A stretch of DNA of 64,000 bases from Limosilactobacillus caccae (GCF_900156885.1 NZ_FTOY01000011.1:486501-550500); one strand, 5' to 3'; shown: positions 33,042 to 42,432, counted from the first letter of the stretch. Notes: generated by a model from the letters alone, not told the origin. Numbers and translations are program-made.

Positions 33042-33932
33042 ATGAACAAAAATCTACAACCCCAGGTCAAATTAAACAACGGCCTGCTTATCCCCCAGCT
33101 CGGTCTCGGCGTGTGGAAGACCCCCAACGACCAGACTGCCCAGACGGTCGAGCAAGCGATCATCAACGACTACTGCTTAATTGATACCGCGAAGCAGTAT
33201 GGCAATGAAGCCGGCGTCGGTGAAGGATTAAAGCGGGGGTTAGCAGCGGCCAAGCGGCAACGGCAAGATATTTTCCTGACTACCAAGATCTTCAACGGTG
33301 ACCAGGGTGATTACGATAAGTTACGGGCCGCCTTTAACCAGCAACTAGTCGCTTTGGGAACTGACTATGTCGACCTACTCCTTCTCCACTGGCCCGTCAA
33401 TGATAAGTACAACGAAAGCTGGCGCGCCCTTGAAGACATTTACCGGGATGGGCAGGCCAAGGCCATCGGTGTCTGCAACTTCAACGTTGAACGCTTGCAA
33501 GACTTACTCGATCACGCAACCATCAAACCGGCAATCAACCAGATCGAGTTTAGTCCACTGATCCACCAGCCAGAAATCGTAAAAATTTGCCAGGAAAATG
33601 ATATCAAGGTTGAGGCCTGGTCACCGCTGGGCAATGGGCGCTTACTAGCCAACCCGTTAATCGCTAAGCTGGCAGAAAAGTATCACAAGACCCCGGCACA
33701 GGTGATCCTCCGCTGGGCCATTCAGCAGGGAATCATCGTCATCACCAAGACGACCCACGCTAATCGGATGGTCGAAAACGCCGCTGTCTTTGACTTTGCG
33801 ATTAGCCCAGCTGATATGGAAGCCATTGACCAGTTAGACGAAGAAAAGCACTCAATCTGGTATGACAAGTTCAAATGGAGTGGTAACCCAGACGGAGTCG
33901 ATGACTACATCGCCGATCCCGACCACTTTTAA
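33042..33932 (+). CDS. Aldo/keto reductase
   Basis: 296 residues, NADPH-dependent carbonyl reductase. Tetrad residues: Asp and Tyr in DTAKQYGNE, Lys in TTKIFN, His in LHWPVND. C-terminal coenzyme loop ITKTTHANRMVENAAVFDF. More distant from the two other reductases of this window than they are from each other. The start is the ATG after GGAAGGTGA; the GTG nine bases earlier is inside the ribosome site. Follows the GntR regulator. Confidence 0.9.
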   Translation: MNKNLQPQVKLNNGLLIPQLGLGVWKTPNDQTAQTVEQAIINDYCLIDTAKQYGNEAGVGEGLKRGLAAAKRQRQDIFLTTKIFNGDQGDYDKLRAAFNQQLVALGTDYVDLLLLHWPVNDKYNESWRALEDIYRDGQAKAIGVCNFNVERLQDLLDHATIKPAINQIEFSPLIHQPEIVKICQENDIKVEAWSPLGNGRLLANPLIAKLAEKYHKTPAQVILRWAIQQGIIVITKTTHANRMVENAAVFDFAISPADMEAIDQLDEEKHSIWYDKFKWSGNPDGVDDYIADPDHF

Positions 33933-33943
33933 TTAATAACTAC

Positions 33944-33974
33944 GAGACGAGCAAGTTTGCTGGTCTCTTTTTTT
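33944..33974 (+). terminator. Terminator after the aldo/keto reductase
   Basis: GAGACGAGC pairs with GCTGGTCTC (one mismatch) around a six-base loop, followed by seven T. Confidence 0.8.
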
Positions 33975-34140
33975 GACCAAAATTAACCAGCCATGCTGAA
34001 ATATACCAGTTGTACCATTATTATTTATCTTTAAATTAAGATTAAGTAGCTATTTTTAGGAGAAATTATTTTTCTAATGGTAATAAGGGCGAATTTGTAT
34101 TAGACTATGAATACGATTAAAAGAAAGTGAGGATTCTTTA

Positions 34141-34407
34141 ATGAAAGCAGTAGTAACCGTCCTGGGGGAAGATAAAGTGGGGATCATCGCAAAGGTCAGC
34201 CAGCTCCTCGCCCAGAGGAACATCAATATTTTAGACGTTTCCCAGACAATTATGGCAAATAACTTTGTCATGATGATGGCCGTGATGGTGCCCGACGACC
34301 TTGACAACCACCAGCTCAACGACGAGTTTACCAACCTGGGAAAGGAAATCGGTGTCGAAATCACCCTCCGTAACGCGAAAATTTACGATGCCATGCACAA
34401 CCTATAG
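34141..34407 (+). CDS. ACT-domain protein, UPF0237 family
   Basis: 88 residues, a single ACT domain ([38 protein letters not shown]). The family occurs beside UPF0210 genes in many Firmicutes, as here (11-base gap). Presumably an amino-acid-binding regulatory subunit; no proven function. Start behind AGTGAGGA. Confidence 0.88.
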   Translation: MKAVVTVLGEDKVGIIAKVSQLLAQRNINILDVSQTIMANNFVMMMAVMVPDDLDNHQLNDEFTNLGKEIGVEITLRNAKIYDAMHNL

Positions 34408-34418
34408 GAGCGTTTCAA

Positions 34419-35762
34419 ATGAATTCACAACAAATCTACGAAACTAGTCACATGATCTCAAACGAAAACCTTGACGTGCGAACAATCACCATGGGGATTT
34501 CCCTCCTCGACTGTATTGACAGTGACAGCGACCAGGCGTGTCAAAAGATCTATGACAAAATCACCAGCAAGGCCAAGGACCTGGTCAAAGTCGGCCAGCA
34601 GATTGAAACAGAATATGGGATTGCAATTGCCAATAAGCGGATCACGGTGACACCAATTGCGCTAATCGCGGCCGCTTCCGCAGATAAAGACTACGTAAAG
34701 TATGCTAAAACCCTCGATAGGGCGGCCAAAGCTCTCGGCATTGACTTTATCGGTGGTTACTCGGCGCTGGTGCAAAAAGGCTACCAACGTGGTGACCGCA
34801 CCCTCATCGCTTCCCTTCCCGAAGCACTCGCCGAGACGGACTATGTCTGCGCCTCTGTCAATGTTGGCTCATCAAAGAGCGGGATTAATATGGATGCGGT
34901 CGCCCAGATGGGAGAAGTCATCGTTGACGGGGCCAACCGTGACGTGATGACCAACGCTAAGCTGGTCGTCTTCTGTAACGCTGTCGAGGATAACCCCTTC
35001 ATGGCTGGTGGCTTCCACGGGGTTAGCGAAGCCGACACGGTTATTAACGTCGGGGTTTCCGGGCCGGGAGTAGTTAAAACCGCCCTAGAAAAAGTCAAGG
35101 GTGCGTCAATGGACGTCGTTGCTGAAACGATCAAGAAGACCGCCTTCAAAGTTACCCGGATGGGGCAGCTGGTCGGTACCCTCGCGGCAGAAAAGCTTGG
35201 TGTCCAGTTTGGGATCGTCGACCTTTCCCTCGCCCCGACTGCTGCCGCGGGTGATTCCGTCGCGGAAGTCCTCGAAGAAATTGGGGTTTCCCAGGTCGGC
35301 ACTCACGGCACTACTGCAGCCCTGGCGATGCTCAATGATGCGGTGAAAAAAGGGGGCATTATGGCCTGCAGCCATGTCGGCGGTCTTTCCGGTGCGTTCA
35401 TCCCTGTTTCTGAAGACGCCGGGATGATCAAGGCAGTTAATGCCGGCACCCTTAACATTGAAAAGCTGGAAGCAATGACGGCCGTTTGCTCAGTCGGGCT
35501 AGACATGATTGCAATCCCCGGCGACACCCCGAAGGAGACAATCAGCGCAATGATTGCGGATGAAGCAGCAATCGGAATGATCAATAACAAGACCACCGCC
35601 GTCCGGGTAATCCCCGTTCCGGGTAAAAAGGTCGGTGATACCGTTGAATTCGGTGGGCTTCTCGGTTATGCTCCGGTCATGGCCGTCAACAGTGCCCCAA
35701 GTACCGCAATGATCAACCGTGGTGGCTTAATTCCCGCCCCAATCCATAGTTTTAAGAATTAA
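34419..35762 (+). CDS. UPF0210 (DUF711) family protein
   Basis: 447 residues. Begins with the conserved [27 protein letters not shown] and contains [30 protein letters not shown] and the long glycine-rich C-terminal half ([30 protein letters not shown]). Related in fold to glycyl radical enzymes but lacks an obvious glycyl-radical motif. Co-transcribed with the ACT-domain gene. Function not established; a metabolic enzyme regulated by the ACT protein is the usual guess. Confidence 0.88.
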   Translation: MNSQQIYETSHMISNENLDVRTITMGISLLDCIDSDSDQACQKIYDKITSKAKDLVKVGQQIETEYGIAIANKRITVTPIALIAAASADKDYVKYAKTLDRAAKALGIDFIGGYSALVQKGYQRGDRTLIASLPEALAETDYVCASVNVGSSKSGINMDAVAQMGEVIVDGANRDVMTNAKLVVFCNAVEDNPFMAGGFHGVSEADTVINVGVSGPGVVKTALEKVKGASMDVVAETIKKTAFKVTRMGQLVGTLAAEKLGVQFGIVDLSLAPTAAAGDSVAEVLEEIGVSQVGTHGTTAALAMLNDAVKKGGIMACSHVGGLSGAFIPVSEDAGMIKAVNAGTLNIEKLEAMTAVCSVGLDMIAIPGDTPKETISAMIADEAAIGMINNKTTAVRVIPVPGKKVGDTVEFGGLLGYAPVMAVNSAPSTAMINRGGLIPAPIHSFKN

Positions 35763-35786
35763 CCGACAACTTAGTCACCGTCTACA

Positions 35787-35826
35787 AAAAAACGACCGGA
35801 GAAGCTCTCTTCTCTGGTCGTTTTGC
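35787..35826. terminator. Bidirectional terminator
   Basis: AAACGACCGGAGAAG pairs with CTTCTCTGGTCGTTTT around CTCT. Serves the convergent UPF0210 and MerR genes. Confidence 0.8.
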
Positions 35827-35836
35827 TAACTTCAAG

Positions 35837-36271
35837 CTATTCGTCTATTATCGTGGTCAATGGCTGCTTGTGTTCAGCGACGTACTTTTCCGTTCCGTCT
35901 GCAACAGCTTGCCGGTAGTAGCGCTGTTTATAATCAATCACCCGTGAAATGGCAGTTAGACGTTTTAAGCGGGCGTTTACCTGCTTGTCTAATTTTTCAA
36001 ATAATGCCAGCCGCTCCTTGAGGGTGCTATCCCCCGCCAAGTTCCACTCCATGAAGCGCTTGATGTCTTTCAGCGGCATGTCAACATCTTTTAGGCACTC
36101 GATAATCTGAACGGCATCAATATTTTGCGAATCAAATTGCCGGTGCCCTGCACTATCCTTATGAAGGTTGGGAATCAGTCCTTCCTGGTCGTAGTAGCGT
36201 AGTGTCGGCACCGAAAGGTTAAACATCTTGGCAACTTCACCGATGGTATAAGTTTCTTTTACAAAATCCAA
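35837..36271 (-). CDS. MerR-family regulator (short type)
   Basis: 144 residues. The helix-turn-helix is YTIGEVAKMFNLSVPTLRYYDQEGLIPNLHKDSAGHRQF, followed by a dimerisation coiled coil; there is no large effector domain and no Cys, so it is neither a metal sensor nor a drug sensor of BmrR type. It resembles the AdhR/NmlR-like regulators of lactobacilli, which often control a divergent oxidoreductase or hydrolase. Here a divergent hydrolase gene has a MerR-type promoter 19 bp apart. Confidence 0.87.
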   Translation of the reverse strand: MDFVKETYTIGEVAKMFNLSVPTLRYYDQEGLIPNLHKDSAGHRQFDSQNIDAVQIIECLKDVDMPLKDIKRFMEWNLAGDSTLKERLALFEKLDKQVNARLKRLTAISRVIDYKQRYYRQAVADGTEKYVAEHKQPLTTIIDE

Positions 36272-36290
36272 AAAAATCTGTCCTTTCCTC

Positions 36291-36321
36291 TTGACCTCAA
36301 GTCGACTTTAGGTTTTATTAT
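36291..36321 (+). promoter_or_regulatory. MerR-type promoter of the alpha/beta hydrolase gene
   Basis: TTGACC (36291-36296), 19-base spacer, TATTAT (36316-36321). The spacer contains the dyad ACCTCAAGT-CG-ACTTTAGGT. The site is different from the P1-P3 dyads, so it belongs to the short MerR protein encoded next to it. Confidence 0.75.
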
Positions 36322-36354
36322 ACAGATAATCAATCAAAAGAAGAAGGGATTTTT

Positions 36355-37374
36355 ATGATGAATTTTAACCAAACCGCTTTAACTAACGATACCCGGGTTT
36401 TCAAGATTAACCCCGCAATTCAAGTCCAAAATGTCCGCTTTGACAACCGTTATGGCTTTACCGTTGCCGGTCACCTCTACTTACCACAAGATTTTGACGC
36501 TGATAAGCAATACGCCGCCATCGCCATTTCTGGTCCATTTGGGGCCGTTAAGGAACAATCAAGTGGGCTATATGCACAAACGCTAGCTGAACGGGGCTTT
36601 GTCACCCTTGCCTTTGACCAATCAGGTACTGGTGAAAGTTCCGGGAAGGTTCGTAACATGGCCTCGCCTGATATTTTTGTTGAAGATTACTCTGCTGCCG
36701 TTGACTTCTTAGGCTTGCAAAAGTTTGTTGACCGCGAACGGATCGGGGCAATTGGTATCTGTGGACTAGGTTCTCACGTTTTAACCGCGGCTTCAATAGA
36801 CGTCCGGATCAAGGCCGTTGCAACTAGTGTAATGTATGACATGTCTGATTCCATGTGGAAGGGATTAAACAACAGCAAGACCGCTGAACAACGTGACTTA
36901 GAAAAGCAATACCTTGCTGATATGCGGTGGAAGGAAGCGGAAAACGGCCACGTTCCTGGTCCTCACGAATTAGCCTTTGATGATAATAACAAGCCAGTTT
37001 ACTGGGACAAGATGTTTGGCAAGACTTTGCCTGCCGGGGCTGATCCGGTGACAACTGACTTCTTCAACTACTATGTTGGTCGCGCCTTCCACCCTCGTTC
37101 CGTCAACTCCAACGGTGCCTGGGATGCCACTTCCCCATGGGGATACTACAACTTCCCCCTGCAACAACGGATTGGTGAGATTAAGGCTCCGAAGTTAATC
37201 GTTACTGGTGAAAAGGCCCACTCTCGTTACATGGCTGAAGAAGCATACGAACGCTTAACTGATCCAAAGGAATTAGTAATCGTTCCAAATGCAACCCACG
37301 TTGACCTCTACGACCAAATGGACAAGATCCCATTTGATAAGTTTACCAGTTTCTTCAAGGAAAACTTGAAATAG
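36355..37374 (+). CDS. Alpha/beta hydrolase
   Basis: 339 residues. The oxyanion segment is AIAISGPFGAVKEQSSG, the nucleophile elbow is IGICGLGSH with Cys in the nucleophile position (as in the dienelactone-hydrolase-like group), and the C-terminal NATHVDLYDQ supplies the catalytic His. A cytoplasmic esterase- or lactonase-like enzyme. Two adjacent ATGs follow AGAAGAAGGGA. Induced through the adjacent MerR protein, to judge from its promoter. Substrate unknown. Confidence 0.85.
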   Translation: MMNFNQTALTNDTRVFKINPAIQVQNVRFDNRYGFTVAGHLYLPQDFDADKQYAAIAISGPFGAVKEQSSGLYAQTLAERGFVTLAFDQSGTGESSGKVRNMASPDIFVEDYSAAVDFLGLQKFVDRERIGAIGICGLGSHVLTAASIDVRIKAVATSVMYDMSDSMWKGLNNSKTAEQRDLEKQYLADMRWKEAENGHVPGPHELAFDDNNKPVYWDKMFGKTLPAGADPVTTDFFNYYVGRAFHPRSVNSNGAWDATSPWGYYNFPLQQRIGEIKAPKLIVTGEKAHSRYMAEEAYERLTDPKELVIVPNATHVDLYDQMDKIPFDKFTSFFKENLK

Positions 37375-37410
37375 TTATCTTCCTTCCGCCGATTACGGTG
37401 GAAGTCTTAA

Positions 37411-37449
37411 AAGTGGCGAGGGAAATGTCCATCCCCTCGCCACTTTTTG
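37411..37449 (+). terminator. Terminator after the hydrolase gene
   Basis: AAGTGGCGAGGG pairs with CCCTCGCCACTT, followed by TTTTG. A smaller hairpin (CTTCCGCC/GGTGGAAG, 37382-37404) precedes it. Confidence 0.8.
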
Positions 37450-37457
37450 TTAAGCTA

Positions 37458-37499
37458 AAAAAACAGCTCGTGCCTAACTAACGGCACGAGCTGTTTTTA
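37458..37499. terminator. Terminator of the sugar operon
   Basis: ACAGCTCGTGCC pairs with GGCACGAGCTGT; A7 on the left, T5 on the right, so on the minus strand it ends with a T run behind the permease gene. Confidence 0.85.
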
Positions 37500-37526
37500 C
37501 ATCATTTTAATTACAACTATCAATAA

Positions 37527-38876
37527 TTAATGTTCTTGAACTTGGTCGGGGTGCGCCTTTTCCCAGCGGTGTTCGCTGAAGAAGTAAGCAGCAATCAGCG
37601 CGAAACAGATAGCTGGGACAATGAATGATAATTGCATTGAACCAGAAAGGTCTGATACCCGGCCCATGATAAGTGGTACTAATGAACCACCGATTAAGGA
37701 CATTACCATGAAGGCACCACCAGTTTCCGTGTACTTCTTTTCGTGAACTTGGTCTAAACCGTGAGCATAAATAGTTGGCCAGAATGGACCGAAGAAGAAG
37801 TCACTCATTACGGCACCCCAAACAGCAGCACTACCATGGTAAGTAAAGGCAAAGACTAAGCTAAGGGTTCCTAAGATCCCGTACCACGCCATTACCTTGG
37901 TAATTGAGAAGCGGTGCATTAACCAGGTAGCTGGTAACTTACCAACGAAGAAGGCCGCATAACCAATTATCATGTAGTTAGTAGCGGCGTGGTCAGAAAT
38001 CCCCGGAATGGTCCGTAAAGCGAAACGAATCGTAAATGACCAGACACATGTTTGCATTCCGGCGTAAAGGAACTGGGCACCAACAGCCTTCATGAACCGC
38101 TTGTTATGAATTAGGTAACTAACTGATTCACGAGTTGATGGCTTCTTTTCCTCCACCCCGTTTGCATCCTTTTGCGGTGCCGCCTTGGAGTATGGCATCC
38201 GGGTAATGGCAATCAAGATGAAGAGGATGATTAAGGCAACAAGGATATACTTGTATGGCTTTAACGTCAACTGCAGAACTTCCTTGTTGTATGCTAGCTT
38301 TTCCGCGGCACTTAAGCCCCGTACTTCGTCTTCCATGTTCCCGTGGCCGGCGAAGACTAAGTACTTCCCTAAAACGATCCCAGTGATGTTACCAATTGGA
38401 ATCAATAATTGTGAAATATTAATCCGCAGGTTGGCAGAATCTTTTGGTCCTAACATCGTTGCGTAAGTATCACATGAAGTTTCCAAGAAACTCAGCCCAA
38501 TGGCGATGATAAATACCGACATTAGGAACATTCCATAAGTAGCCATGTGTGAAGCCGGGAAGAACATTGCACACCCGATGATGAAGAATGTCAAACCAGT
38601 TAAGATGGCAAACTTATAAGTATTTTTCCGAATAATTGATGCAGCAGGTAAGGCAACTAAGAAGTAGCCACCGTAGAATGCGAATTGAACAAGTGCTGTT
38701 GCTGTATCGTTTAATGTAAAGACGGTCTTGAACTGCGTAATTAAGATATCGTTCAAGGCTGCTGCCATGGCCCAAAACGGGAAGACCATCGAAACTAAAA
38801 TATATTGCCAAATTGGCGTCTTACTTAAATAACCATCTGGATATTGAACCCAGGATTGTTTTTTTGCATTATCCAT
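37527..38876 (-). CDS. deoP: FucP-family sugar:H+ symporter, probably deoxyribose permease
   Basis: 449 residues, 12 membrane segments. The N-terminus (YILVSMVFPFWAMAAALNDILITQFKTVF) has the Asn-Asp pair of FucP-type major facilitator symporters, and SVFIIAIGLSFLETSCDTYATMLGP is the conserved helix-4 region. In Salmonella the deoxyribose permease DeoP belongs to this subfamily and is encoded with a deoxyribokinase, as here. Last gene of the operon and 19 bases after rbsD. Fucose or ribose transport cannot be excluded by sequence alone. Confidence 0.75.
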   Translation of the reverse strand: MDNAKKQSWVQYPDGYLSKTPIWQYILVSMVFPFWAMAAALNDILITQFKTVFTLNDTATALVQFAFYGGYFLVALPAASIIRKNTYKFAILTGLTFFIIGCAMFFPASHMATYGMFLMSVFIIAIGLSFLETSCDTYATMLGPKDSANLRINISQLLIPIGNITGIVLGKYLVFAGHGNMEDEVRGLSAAEKLAYNKEVLQLTLKPYKYILVALIILFILIAITRMPYSKAAPQKDANGVEEKKPSTRESVSYLIHNKRFMKAVGAQFLYAGMQTCVWSFTIRFALRTIPGISDHAATNYMIIGYAAFFVGKLPATWLMHRFSITKVMAWYGILGTLSLVFAFTYHGSAAVWGAVMSDFFFGPFWPTIYAHGLDQVHEKKYTETGGAFMVMSLIGGSLVPLIMGRVSDLSGSMQLSFIVPAICFALIAAYFFSEHRWEKAHPDQVQEH

Positions 38877-38895
38877 TACTGTACCTCTCTTTTAT

Positions 38896-39291
38896 TTAAA
38901 ATGTGACTCCAGATTCGAGAATAATGTTGGAGTAGGGCGTCATCTCGCCAGTCCGAATAAAGGCATGGGTTTTAGCCAGGTTCTTTTTCAAGTCAGCGTG
39001 GGGCATGAATTCAATTTCAACCCCTGGTAAGAGCTTCTTGATATTTTCAAGCTGGGCTGGATTTTGCTCCTTTATTTCGGCGGCTAAGTAAATCTTTTGT
39101 ACCTTCATTTCGGTTAAAACATTCTTGACAACATCAGTGAAGCGCGGTAGGTCCTTATCAACACAGAGGTCGATTTTCTTGGTGCCCAGTGGAACGGGCA
39201 TCCCAGCATCGCCAATTGAGAGCCAATCCATATGGCCCAGATTGGCGACAACGGAAGCAACTTCTGAATTTAAAATCCCATTTTTCTTCAT
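38896..39291 (-). CDS. rbsD: D-ribose pyranase (RbsD/FucU family)
   Basis: 131 residues. [34 protein letters not shown] is the family signature including the catalytic His20, and the C-terminus has [21 protein letters not shown]. It interconverts pyranose and furanose forms so that the kinase gets its substrate. It normally serves ribose; in this operon it may act on deoxyribose. Located between the kinase and permease genes. Confidence 0.9.
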   Translation of the reverse strand: MKKNGILNSEVASVVANLGHMDWLSIGDAGMPVPLGTKKIDLCVDKDLPRFTDVVKNVLTEMKVQKIYLAAEIKEQNPAQLENIKKLLPGVEIEFMPHADLKKNLAKTHAFIRTGEMTPYSNIILESGVTF

Positions 39292-39328
39292 TACCTATTT
39301 TCCTTTCGCAATAATAATGTAAGAATCG

Positions 39329-40270
39329 TTATTCGTGCGGCGTTACCGCAATCCCTAATTTCTCTTGGAGTGCTGGTAGTTCAGCAGCGCTTGGGTATGA
39401 TGTTTGACTGCCCGACCGGGTAACCGTGACCGCTGCGTATGCATTTGCATGGCGCAACGCGGTACTAATATCTTCCCCACTGGTGTAATAGTGTGAAAAA
39501 GCACCGACAAAGGAATCACCGGCCCCGATAGAGTCGACAGCCTTAACCTTATATGAAGGGATTAGTTCTTCATGGTCTTTGCTAACCCACAGGGCGCCCC
39601 GTGAGCCAATCGTCACGATGACATTCTTAACACCAAGGTCAACTAATTTATTCGCAGCCGCCTTGATTTGCTCAATCGTCTCAATCGGCATCTTCGTTAA
39701 CCGCCCTAATTCCGTTTCGTTTGGGGAATAGAATTCACACATTGCAACGTGGTCAATGTCAATCTGGTCATTTGCTGGCGCCGGGTTGAGCATCACCGGC
39801 ACACCATATTCATGCGCAATCTCAATCGCCCGGTAGTCGGTCGCAAGTGAGATTTCTTGCTGCAAGACGATTAGCTTAGAGTTTTTAATGATATCGCGAT
39901 AATCTTCTAAAGTATCTGGCGTTAACTCACTATTTGCCCCTTGCACAATAATGATGCTGTTCATCTCGCCTTGAATAAAGCACGGGGCCACCCCGTTGTT
40001 CTTCTTGCCGACACTAACCCCTGATACGTCAATACCGCTCTCTTCAAAGTGCTTTAGATACTCACGACCGAGGACATCGGCACCAACTTTGGAAATCATC
40101 GCAACCTTTGCACCTAGTTGCGAAGCGGCAAATGCCTGGTTAGCACCTTTCCCACCAAAGGCCATATGAAAATCAGGTGCGGCGACGGTTTCCCCTAGCT
40201 TGGGCATCCGGTCAACATCCGTTGAAAGTTCCATCATGTTGGAACCAATCACTGTAATATCGTAAGTCAT
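39329..40270 (-). CDS. deoK: PfkB-family kinase, deoxyribokinase by specificity residue
   Basis: 313 residues. Ribokinase fold: GGKGANQAFAASQLG near residue 40, anion-hole and catalytic segment SIGAGDSFVGAFSHYYTSG with the catalytic Asp. In Escherichia coli ribokinase the sugar contact Asn14 lies in GSIN; in Salmonella deoxyribokinase the segment is GSNM and the Met is, as I recall, what admits 2-deoxyribose. This protein reads IGSNMMEL, placing Met12 at that position. Product would be deoxyribose 5-phosphate, the substrate of DeoC encoded at 11.8 kb. Ribokinase is the alternative. Confidence 0.8.
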   Translation of the reverse strand: MTYDITVIGSNMMELSTDVDRMPKLGETVAAPDFHMAFGGKGANQAFAASQLGAKVAMISKVGADVLGREYLKHFEESGIDVSGVSVGKKNNGVAPCFIQGEMNSIIIVQGANSELTPDTLEDYRDIIKNSKLIVLQQEISLATDYRAIEIAHEYGVPVMLNPAPANDQIDIDHVAMCEFYSPNETELGRLTKMPIETIEQIKAAANKLVDLGVKNVIVTIGSRGALWVSKDHEELIPSYKVKAVDSIGAGDSFVGAFSHYYTSGEDISTALRHANAYAAVTVTRSGSQTSYPSAAELPALQEKLGIAVTPHE

Positions 40271-40282
40271 CTTAGGGTCCTC

Positions 40283-41302
40283 CTATTTTTCAAGCCCGGT
40301 AATAACATGGAATTCTTTTTCTTCACCCGGTTGCAACGTAATCAGCGTGCCTGCCTTTTTAGCGGCTGCTTGTCCTTCAGGAGTACAAGTAGCTGGCAAA
40401 CAGTACGCGGCGACCTGCTGGTCAGCATTGTAAAGAATCCACCGGGTGACGATTGGCAGGCTTGCGGTATCAAATGCGGTTAAGAAGTTGTGACCATCAT
40501 CCAGTTCCATCCGAAATTCTGCCTTATCGGTGAACTCGCGCAAGTCTGTTGAGAAAAAGACGATTTCTGGGTCGTAATGACTAGCATCATCTAACTTATC
40601 AATCATCTTGCCACTTTCTACCAACTCATTCGTAAACTTAGTCCATTCAGGAGTTGGGTGAACATGGGCCGGAATTGAAGTCCGTAATTGGAAGGCTTCA
40701 TCAGGAATATTAGAAGTCATCACCGCATTCTCAACATAGGCATAGCACAAGTGGCACATGTATTGCAGGGTCATCGGTGCATAGTTGGAGAGGTTCTTTA
40801 CGGATTGGCGGATGTCGAACAGCCCGCTGTCTTTATGGAGGGTAACAGATGGCTTTGCAATGTAGTGGTCACCAAAGCCCTTAATATATTCATAATCGCT
40901 TTGGACGGTAATTGCATCGTCATCACCAATCTCCAGGTAGGCATGGTCCATCCGGGCAGTCGCTGCTTCACCATGCTGAACATGGTCGTCTTCTGGGCCG
41001 GGGTTACCGTTGGCTAATAAGCCAGAAGTAAACTCAAAGGCGCCATAAGTGTCAGCAATTTGCTCTCCCCAGTGAGGTTGGGTAAAACCATCCTTTTCCT
41101 TCAAGTTAATCCCATCAAAAACGGCATCCCAAATAATGAGCCCGTAAAATGGTAATAGTGTTAAGTAACCACGATTGTTAGAAACCTTCAACGCTTCGAC
41201 TCCCGCGGGAAACTTATATGTCTCCACCTTGAAGTTATCATCTTCATATAATAAGTACTTCGCATCGGAGAACATCGCGTGACTTAAGTTAATCTGCTTC
41301 AT
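40283..41302 (-). CDS. Aldose 1-epimerase-like protein, DUF4432 family
   Basis: 339 residues, a galactose-mutarotase-like beta-sandwich: GYLTLLPFYGLIIWDAVFDG, HWGEQIADTYGAFEFTSGLLANG, and CHLCYAYVENA with a likely catalytic His. Proteins of this type accompany deoxyribose kinase and permease genes (for example DeoX of Salmonella) and probably act as mutarotases. First gene of the operon. The start is the ATG after GAGGTGAAT; the GTG nine bases earlier overlaps the ribosome site. Confidence 0.8.
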   Translation of the reverse strand: MKQINLSHAMFSDAKYLLYEDDNFKVETYKFPAGVEALKVSNNRGYLTLLPFYGLIIWDAVFDGINLKEKDGFTQPHWGEQIADTYGAFEFTSGLLANGNPGPEDDHVQHGEAATARMDHAYLEIGDDDAITVQSDYEYIKGFGDHYIAKPSVTLHKDSGLFDIRQSVKNLSNYAPMTLQYMCHLCYAYVENAVMTSNIPDEAFQLRTSIPAHVHPTPEWTKFTNELVESGKMIDKLDDASHYDPEIVFFSTDLREFTDKAEFRMELDDGHNFLTAFDTASLPIVTRWILYNADQQVAAYCLPATCTPEGQAAAKKAGTLITLQPGEEKEFHVITGLEK

Positions 41303-41465
41303 ATTATTCACCTCGGTATATTATAATTTTTGCCAATCGCTTGCTTGATACCAGTAGCAGCATCTCTTTCATTAGCATCTGGGACGATGAAAGATAAACA
41401 ATGTTGCCCATTGAATTTCATTCAGCGATCCACCGCAGTACAAAAGTTACTTCCCATCGCATTCT

Positions 41466-41507
41466 TGAATGCGCTTCCACAATTATACTTGATTTTACAT
41501 TTGTAAA
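41466..41507 (-). promoter_or_regulatory. Promoter region of the deoxyribose operon: cre site, TATAAT and operator
   Basis: On the minus strand TGGAAGCGCATTCA (41479-41466) matches the CcpA cre consensus perfectly and lies just downstream of TATAAT (41487-41482), a position for roadblock repression. Upstream is the palindrome TTTACATTTGTAAA (41494-41507); read on the minus strand it contains TTTACAAATGT, also present at the deoC promoter. A further TTGTAAA lies at 41524-41530. The remainder of the gap 41303-41748 shows no gene; 41303-41465 is an untranslated leader and 41531-41678 is AT-rich with nothing assignable. Confidence 0.65.
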
Positions 41508-41678
41508 CACCTAAAATTTAAAATTGTAAAATAAATAAATTCATAATAAGAGTAAAAAAGACGGAGCAGAATAGCTGTAACAGTTGATAAATCAATGCGT
41601 TACGCAAAGTAAACTATTTGAGAATATTTGGCAAAATTAGCCGAAAAAGTTTTAAAATTTTTCCTTCAAGATACAAAA

Positions 41679-41717
41679 ATCCGGGCGATGAATCAAAAAT
41701 GACTCATCGCCCGGATT
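41679..41717 (-). terminator. Terminator of the acetyltransferase gene
   Basis: AATCCGGGCGATGA pairs with TCATCGCCCGGATT; on the minus strand it is followed by TTTTTG. Confidence 0.8.
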
Positions 41718-41748
41718 GTGGATTTGGTTTAAGATTTTCTCGACTAGC

Positions 41749-42273
41749 CTAGTTTCCCGTTAATAAAGCATATACGTATGAATTTTCGTCAGGACGATAA
41801 ACCCCGTGGAGTTCGCCGACCTTAGAGAAACCATTCTTGGTGATCAAGTGTTGCATGATCTTGTTGTCTTCGTGCGTGTCGATCCGGATTGTCTTGATGT
41901 CTGTCCGGTTTTTCTTAATGTAGTCAATTACATTGGTGAATAATTGTGAAGCGTATCCCTTGCCGGCATGGGCGGAGTGGATAGCAACCCGGTGGATAAC
42001 AACGTACTTGTCAGTATCAATCAGCCAGTCACCGTCTAGTTCGTCATAAGCGTGGTCTGGGGCTTCAACGATGGACAAAGCACCAATGGTCTCATCATCA
42101 TCAGACCCAACAAGGTAGGCGAAACCATCTTCAATATCTTGCTTAATATGTTCTTCGTTCGGGTAATCTCCCTGCCATTGATCAATCCCCTGTTCAGCTA
42201 ATTGGTTGCGACCGTCACGCAGGATTTCTAAGATTTGATTTAAATCCGCCATTTTTGCTTGTGTGATTTGCAT
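41749..42273 (-). CDS. GNAT-family N-acetyltransferase
   Basis: 174 residues. The acetyl-CoA-binding motif A is VAIHSAHAGKGYASQLF, and KTIRIDTHEDNKIMQHLITKNGFSKVG completes the GNAT fold. It transfers an acetyl group to an unknown amine. The start is the ATG behind GGGAAGGTAA; an in-frame extension of 75 bases upstream lacks a ribosome site and is not believed. Confidence 0.85.
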   Translation of the reverse strand: MQITQAKMADLNQILEILRDGRNQLAEQGIDQWQGDYPNEEHIKQDIEDGFAYLVGSDDDETIGALSIVEAPDHAYDELDGDWLIDTDKYVVIHRVAIHSAHAGKGYASQLFTNVIDYIKKNRTDIKTIRIDTHEDNKIMQHLITKNGFSKVGELHGVYRPDENSYVYALLTGN

Positions 42274-42432
42274 CGTATTACCTTCCCTTCTCATTACATT
42301 ATTTATCATTATGTTAGTCATTTTTACAACTTTAATAATGTACCACATTTTATCTTTTGATTACAACTATTTAATCCTCAAAATATTCATTAGAATGTGC
42401 TATCATATTTTCGAAATAAAGAAGGTGTTATT

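Noticed and set aside
34841-35375. Long minus-strand frames opposite the UPF0210 gene
   Set aside because: They are antisense shadows of a well-conserved gene with strong codon bias and have no ribosome sites.
41575-41605. GCGTTACGC palindrome resembling the MerR dyad
   Set aside because: It lacks the ACAGT flank and a -35/-10 pair with 19-bp spacing, so it is not counted as a fourth site.
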